Positions 21,961 to 24,781 of a stretch of 24,781 bases of DNA are shown here, in pieces. Each line of letters starts with the position of its first letter. The stretch's first letter is position 1. Below the pieces are notes generated by a model, which worked only from the letters and a program-made list of their open reading frames with translations, did no database searches and was not told the DNA's origin. This DNA is from Scytalidium lignicola. Lineage: Eukaryota > Ascomycota > Leotiomycetes. The position numbers and the translations under genes were made by a program. The stretch lies in the NCBI GenBank assembly GCA_002812745.2, contig NCSJ02000481.1:1-24781 (forward strand), given 5' to 3'.

Positions 21961-23163
21961 TAATTCAAGAAAACTAATTATATTAAAAGTTTAAATAGTC
22001 AGGTTATCTAATCTAACAAGTTAAGATGTAAAAATAACACTATTAAAGCTGATAACATTAGACTTAAATAAGTTATTAATCTAGATTTGAATAATTATTA
22101 CCAGTTCAAAGAATAAATCATTTGTTATTAAAATGAAGTCAAAAAAAAGTAAAAATTAGTTCAATTGTAATAATGTACTAAAAAGAACTTCTCAAACCCA
22201 TTTTGTTATAAGCTAAACTTAAACTAAGTAAAATAACAATAAGAAGAAAAGTAAAGAAATATATAATTATAATATAAAAACAAAACTAAAAAAAAATCTT
22301 TAAGTTATACTAGTAAAAGATGTTAAGTTCATATCTATTAAAAGGTCAAGCATAAAGCAAAAAGGTTTTATAATTAAAATAAAAAGTTAAGGATAACAAT
22401 TATAAAAAANCTAATTCAAACTTTATAATATAAACTTAAAANGTCGAAAATACTACTTAAGAAAATATTATTTAACTGCTTCTAATAACTTATTATACCT
22501 TTAGTAAAGCGTAAAAAGTTAAAATTAACCTTATAAACAATAAAANGTCTTAAAGCATTCTAAATCTATTTATATAAACTTATTTATTTCCTTTACAAGT
22601 AAATTAGAATTTACATTTTAAACTTTTTAATTTTTCAAATAAGCAATTCTACAATTAATAACATTCTTAATAAAACTACAATACTTGAACATAATTACTT
22701 TAACATTAAAAAAANTACAAGCAATAAAAGGAACAATTAATAATATACTAAAATCAAATAATAAAACTTAAAAAAAAAACTCAAATTCAGAACAACTTAA
22801 CAAGTTTAAATGCTATTTTAAGTGTTAATCCTAATAAAATCGAAGTTAAGAAAACTAAACAAGTAGTAAAAGCAGTAAAAGTAGTAATAACAACAACAGT
22901 AACAGTAGTAACAACAGTAGATAATTTAGCTAACTAGAAAATAAAANGAAAATAACAACGATAAGCATAAATACAAACTAAGTAATAACTTTAACAAATA
23001 AGAAAAAGCAAAAAAAGAAGATAATACAGTGTATAATAAAGAATTACTAAAAAANTATTAAACATTAAAAAAAGCTTATAACAATTTAATGAAGGAAAAA
23101 ANCTATAATCTTAAATGCTTATAAAAATCTTAAAGTATTATTTCATCTTAACTTTAACAAAAA
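21961..23163 (+). pseudogene. unassigned RIP-degraded reading frame with polyglutamine relic
   Basis: One frame (codons starting at 21961) is interrupted almost only by TAA and TAG; I saw no TGA in it over 22081-23160. It includes a Cys-containing block CTKKNFSNPFCYK (22174-22212), a long basic Leu/Ile-rich stretch, the Gln tract at 22861-22920 and then an Asn/Lys-rich, possibly helical segment. CAA and CAG become TAA and TAG by C-to-T change at CpA, the dinucleotide RIP prefers, so a Gln-rich protein would decay in just this way. I do not recognise the family. It may be a transposon protein or a captured host gene. Ends are uncertain, and Ns at A runs could hide frameshifts. Confidence 0.4.
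22861..22920 (+). repeat. eroded (CAG/CAA)n tract
   Basis: Twenty consecutive triplets all read AAG, CAG, CAA, TAG or TAA. Seventeen are CAG/CAA or the forms these take after a C-to-T change, and three are AAG. It is a trinucleotide repeat that would encode polyglutamine in the frame proposed for the surrounding fossil, with about ten codons turned into stops. Confidence 0.75.
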
Positions 23164-24781
23164 AAAAAAACTGAAAAAGCTTTTAAAAGTAAATAAGAAT
23201 TCATTACTAGCTTTAAATATATTATATTATACTAATTTCTAATTTAAAAGTTAAGAATATAACTAAACAATTAAATGTTAAACGAAAATATATTAATAAA
23301 GTAAATTTCTAAGATAATAAAGTTAATTTTACAAAAGTTAACTTCAATGAAAAAACTTTTAAAAGCAAAATAACAAAATTTAACAACAAAACAATAAAGC
23401 TAAATAATATTATCCAAAAAATATACAACTTAATTATACTATTCTTAAACTTATTATTTAAAAATAATGCTAATTTGAAAACTTTTACTATACTTACTTT
23501 TATAAATAAAAAGATCAAAAAATAAAACTAAAAGAATAAAGTTAATCTAGTAAACTAATAAACAATTAAACTTTATAATTTGGTTAAACACTTTAATAAG
23601 ATTAAACTTTTGTATAATCATTTTTTAAAAAACAAAAATAATAAAAAAGCAAAATAAAAANCTTGAAAATATACATATGAAAATAGTAAAATCTTATTTA
23701 ACTATTTTCCTTTTTTCAATTCTGACTTCTGAAAATAAAGTAAAAGAAAAAAAGATAAACAGAAAAGTGAAAAGAAAAGCAAAAGAGAAAGTAATAATAA
23801 AAAAAAAAGTTTAAAACATTAAATTCCTTTAAATAACTTATTTTCTTCTAACAGAAGAAAAGATTATTACTAATTAACAAAAGTTAAAAAANCAATATTT
23901 CAAATTCTCTTTATTATGTAAAACTTTTNCTGTATTAACCTTAAAAATTTAACATTCAAATTTTAAAACAATATTAATATAATTAAATTAGAAAAGTATT
24001 GAAATACTAAAAATAAAANTTAATAAGCATAACAAATAAAAAAACTAGTTAGTCAAAGTATAATAAAAAACAAATAAAAAGAATTTTACGAAATTTTTNA
24101 TTTTATANTTATAAAAAAAAGAATATATATTTTAAAACATTATATTATATTAAAATAAAATATAAAATTAANTCTTTTAAACAAAACAAAGCTTTTAAAT
24201 ATAATTAAAAANGAAAATAAAAAGAAANGTTATATTTACAAATATTATATAAAAAAAGAAGATTAATGTATTATAAAACATTATTTTAGAAAAANTAAAA
24301 NTATATCAAATAAAAAACAAAAAAATTATTAGATAAAGCTTAGACTAATTTGATAATAATAAGTTTAAAATTAGAATAGTCAATATCAAATTAAACAACA
24401 GTTAATTCTTTTACAATAAATCTGAATATCAAGTTACTTTAAAATTAAATAACTATTTTAAAAAGGAAATTTAACAGCTTTAACTTTAAACTTGTAATTA
24501 TAAGTAAAAGATCGTTAAATTCTACTCTTGCTAAGTTAGAAGAAAAATTAATTTTTACAAAATCAAAAGTAAACAAAATTGATAACCTTAGAAAATTGAT
24601 ACAACAGTTAATAACTATTATTATATTTTTAACAAAAACAGTTAATAACTTAAAGAATAAAGCTTAAAAACAAGGACAAACTGACTAAAGTAATACTTTA
24701 AATTTTTAATAATTTGATTTAACAAAATATTTAATTAAATAAAAGCCTTTTCTTGTTATTTCGTTATTTTTACTCGTTTAT
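23164..24781. other. AT-rich degraded DNA to the window end
   Basis: This is extremely A-rich plus-strand sequence with long A runs, scattered Ns at homopolymers and no recognisable motif. A moderately stop-poor, Lys-rich stretch (23641-23820) continues the frame of the preceding fossil, but composition alone (AAA codons) could explain it. The minus-strand open frame at 23309-23518 is low-complexity and not a gene. Confidence 0.55.

Noticed and set aside
23309..23518. 69-codon minus-strand hydrophobic open frame
   Set aside because: It is the complement of A-rich DNA, which gives Phe/Leu/Ile runs by composition alone, and a plus-strand fossil frame overlaps it.

Overview
The window looks like nuclear DNA of a filamentous ascomycete (Pezizomycotina). 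The evidence is one intron with canonical fungal splice signals, a Ty1/copia retrotransposon family, and sharp alternation between a GC-balanced gene island and extremely AT-rich DNA. The AT-rich DNA carries the marks of repeat-induced point mutation (RIP): coding frames full of TAA/TAG, Asp codons turned to Asn, Cys to Tyr, and copies that differ almost only by C/T and G/A transitions. I cannot name the species.

Layout. 1-2150: AT-rich DNA with no recognisable gene. 2160-6540: gene island, holding a broken, unassigned reading frame (about 2322-2723, +), a gene-poor middle (2724-4249), and one clearly intact gene, a two-exon GMC-family FAD oxidoreductase (6210-4250, -). Upstream of that gene are a tandem GATA site, a TATA box and two hairpins. 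6560-9528: RIP-degraded DNA containing a fossil Gag zinc knuckle, into which two short, unmutated solo LTRs have inserted in opposite orientations (7023-7226, + and 9281-9477, -), each with a perfect 5-bp target duplication. 9529-21763: a stack of nested transposons. A damaged copia LTR at 9529 is split by a solo LTR of another family. Copia copy A (about 10067-21763) is split inside gag by copia copy B (10629-17471). B's own 5' LTR is split by a 647-bp non-coding DNA element with 61-bp terminal inverted repeats and an 8-bp target duplication. 21764-24781: more RIP-degraded DNA, with a long fossil frame that includes an eroded CAG/CAA (polyglutamine) tract.

The only gene likely to be functional is the GMC oxidoreductase. 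Everything to its right is layered repeat DNA whose insertion order can be read directly: copy A, then copy B inside it, then the 647-bp element inside B's LTR. The short elements escaped RIP, which fits the known length threshold of RIP. I found no CRISPR array, tRNA, rRNA or bacterial-type system. The most novel-looking item is the 647-bp inverted-repeat element, with its duplicated TIR motif and internal 44-bp tandem repeat.
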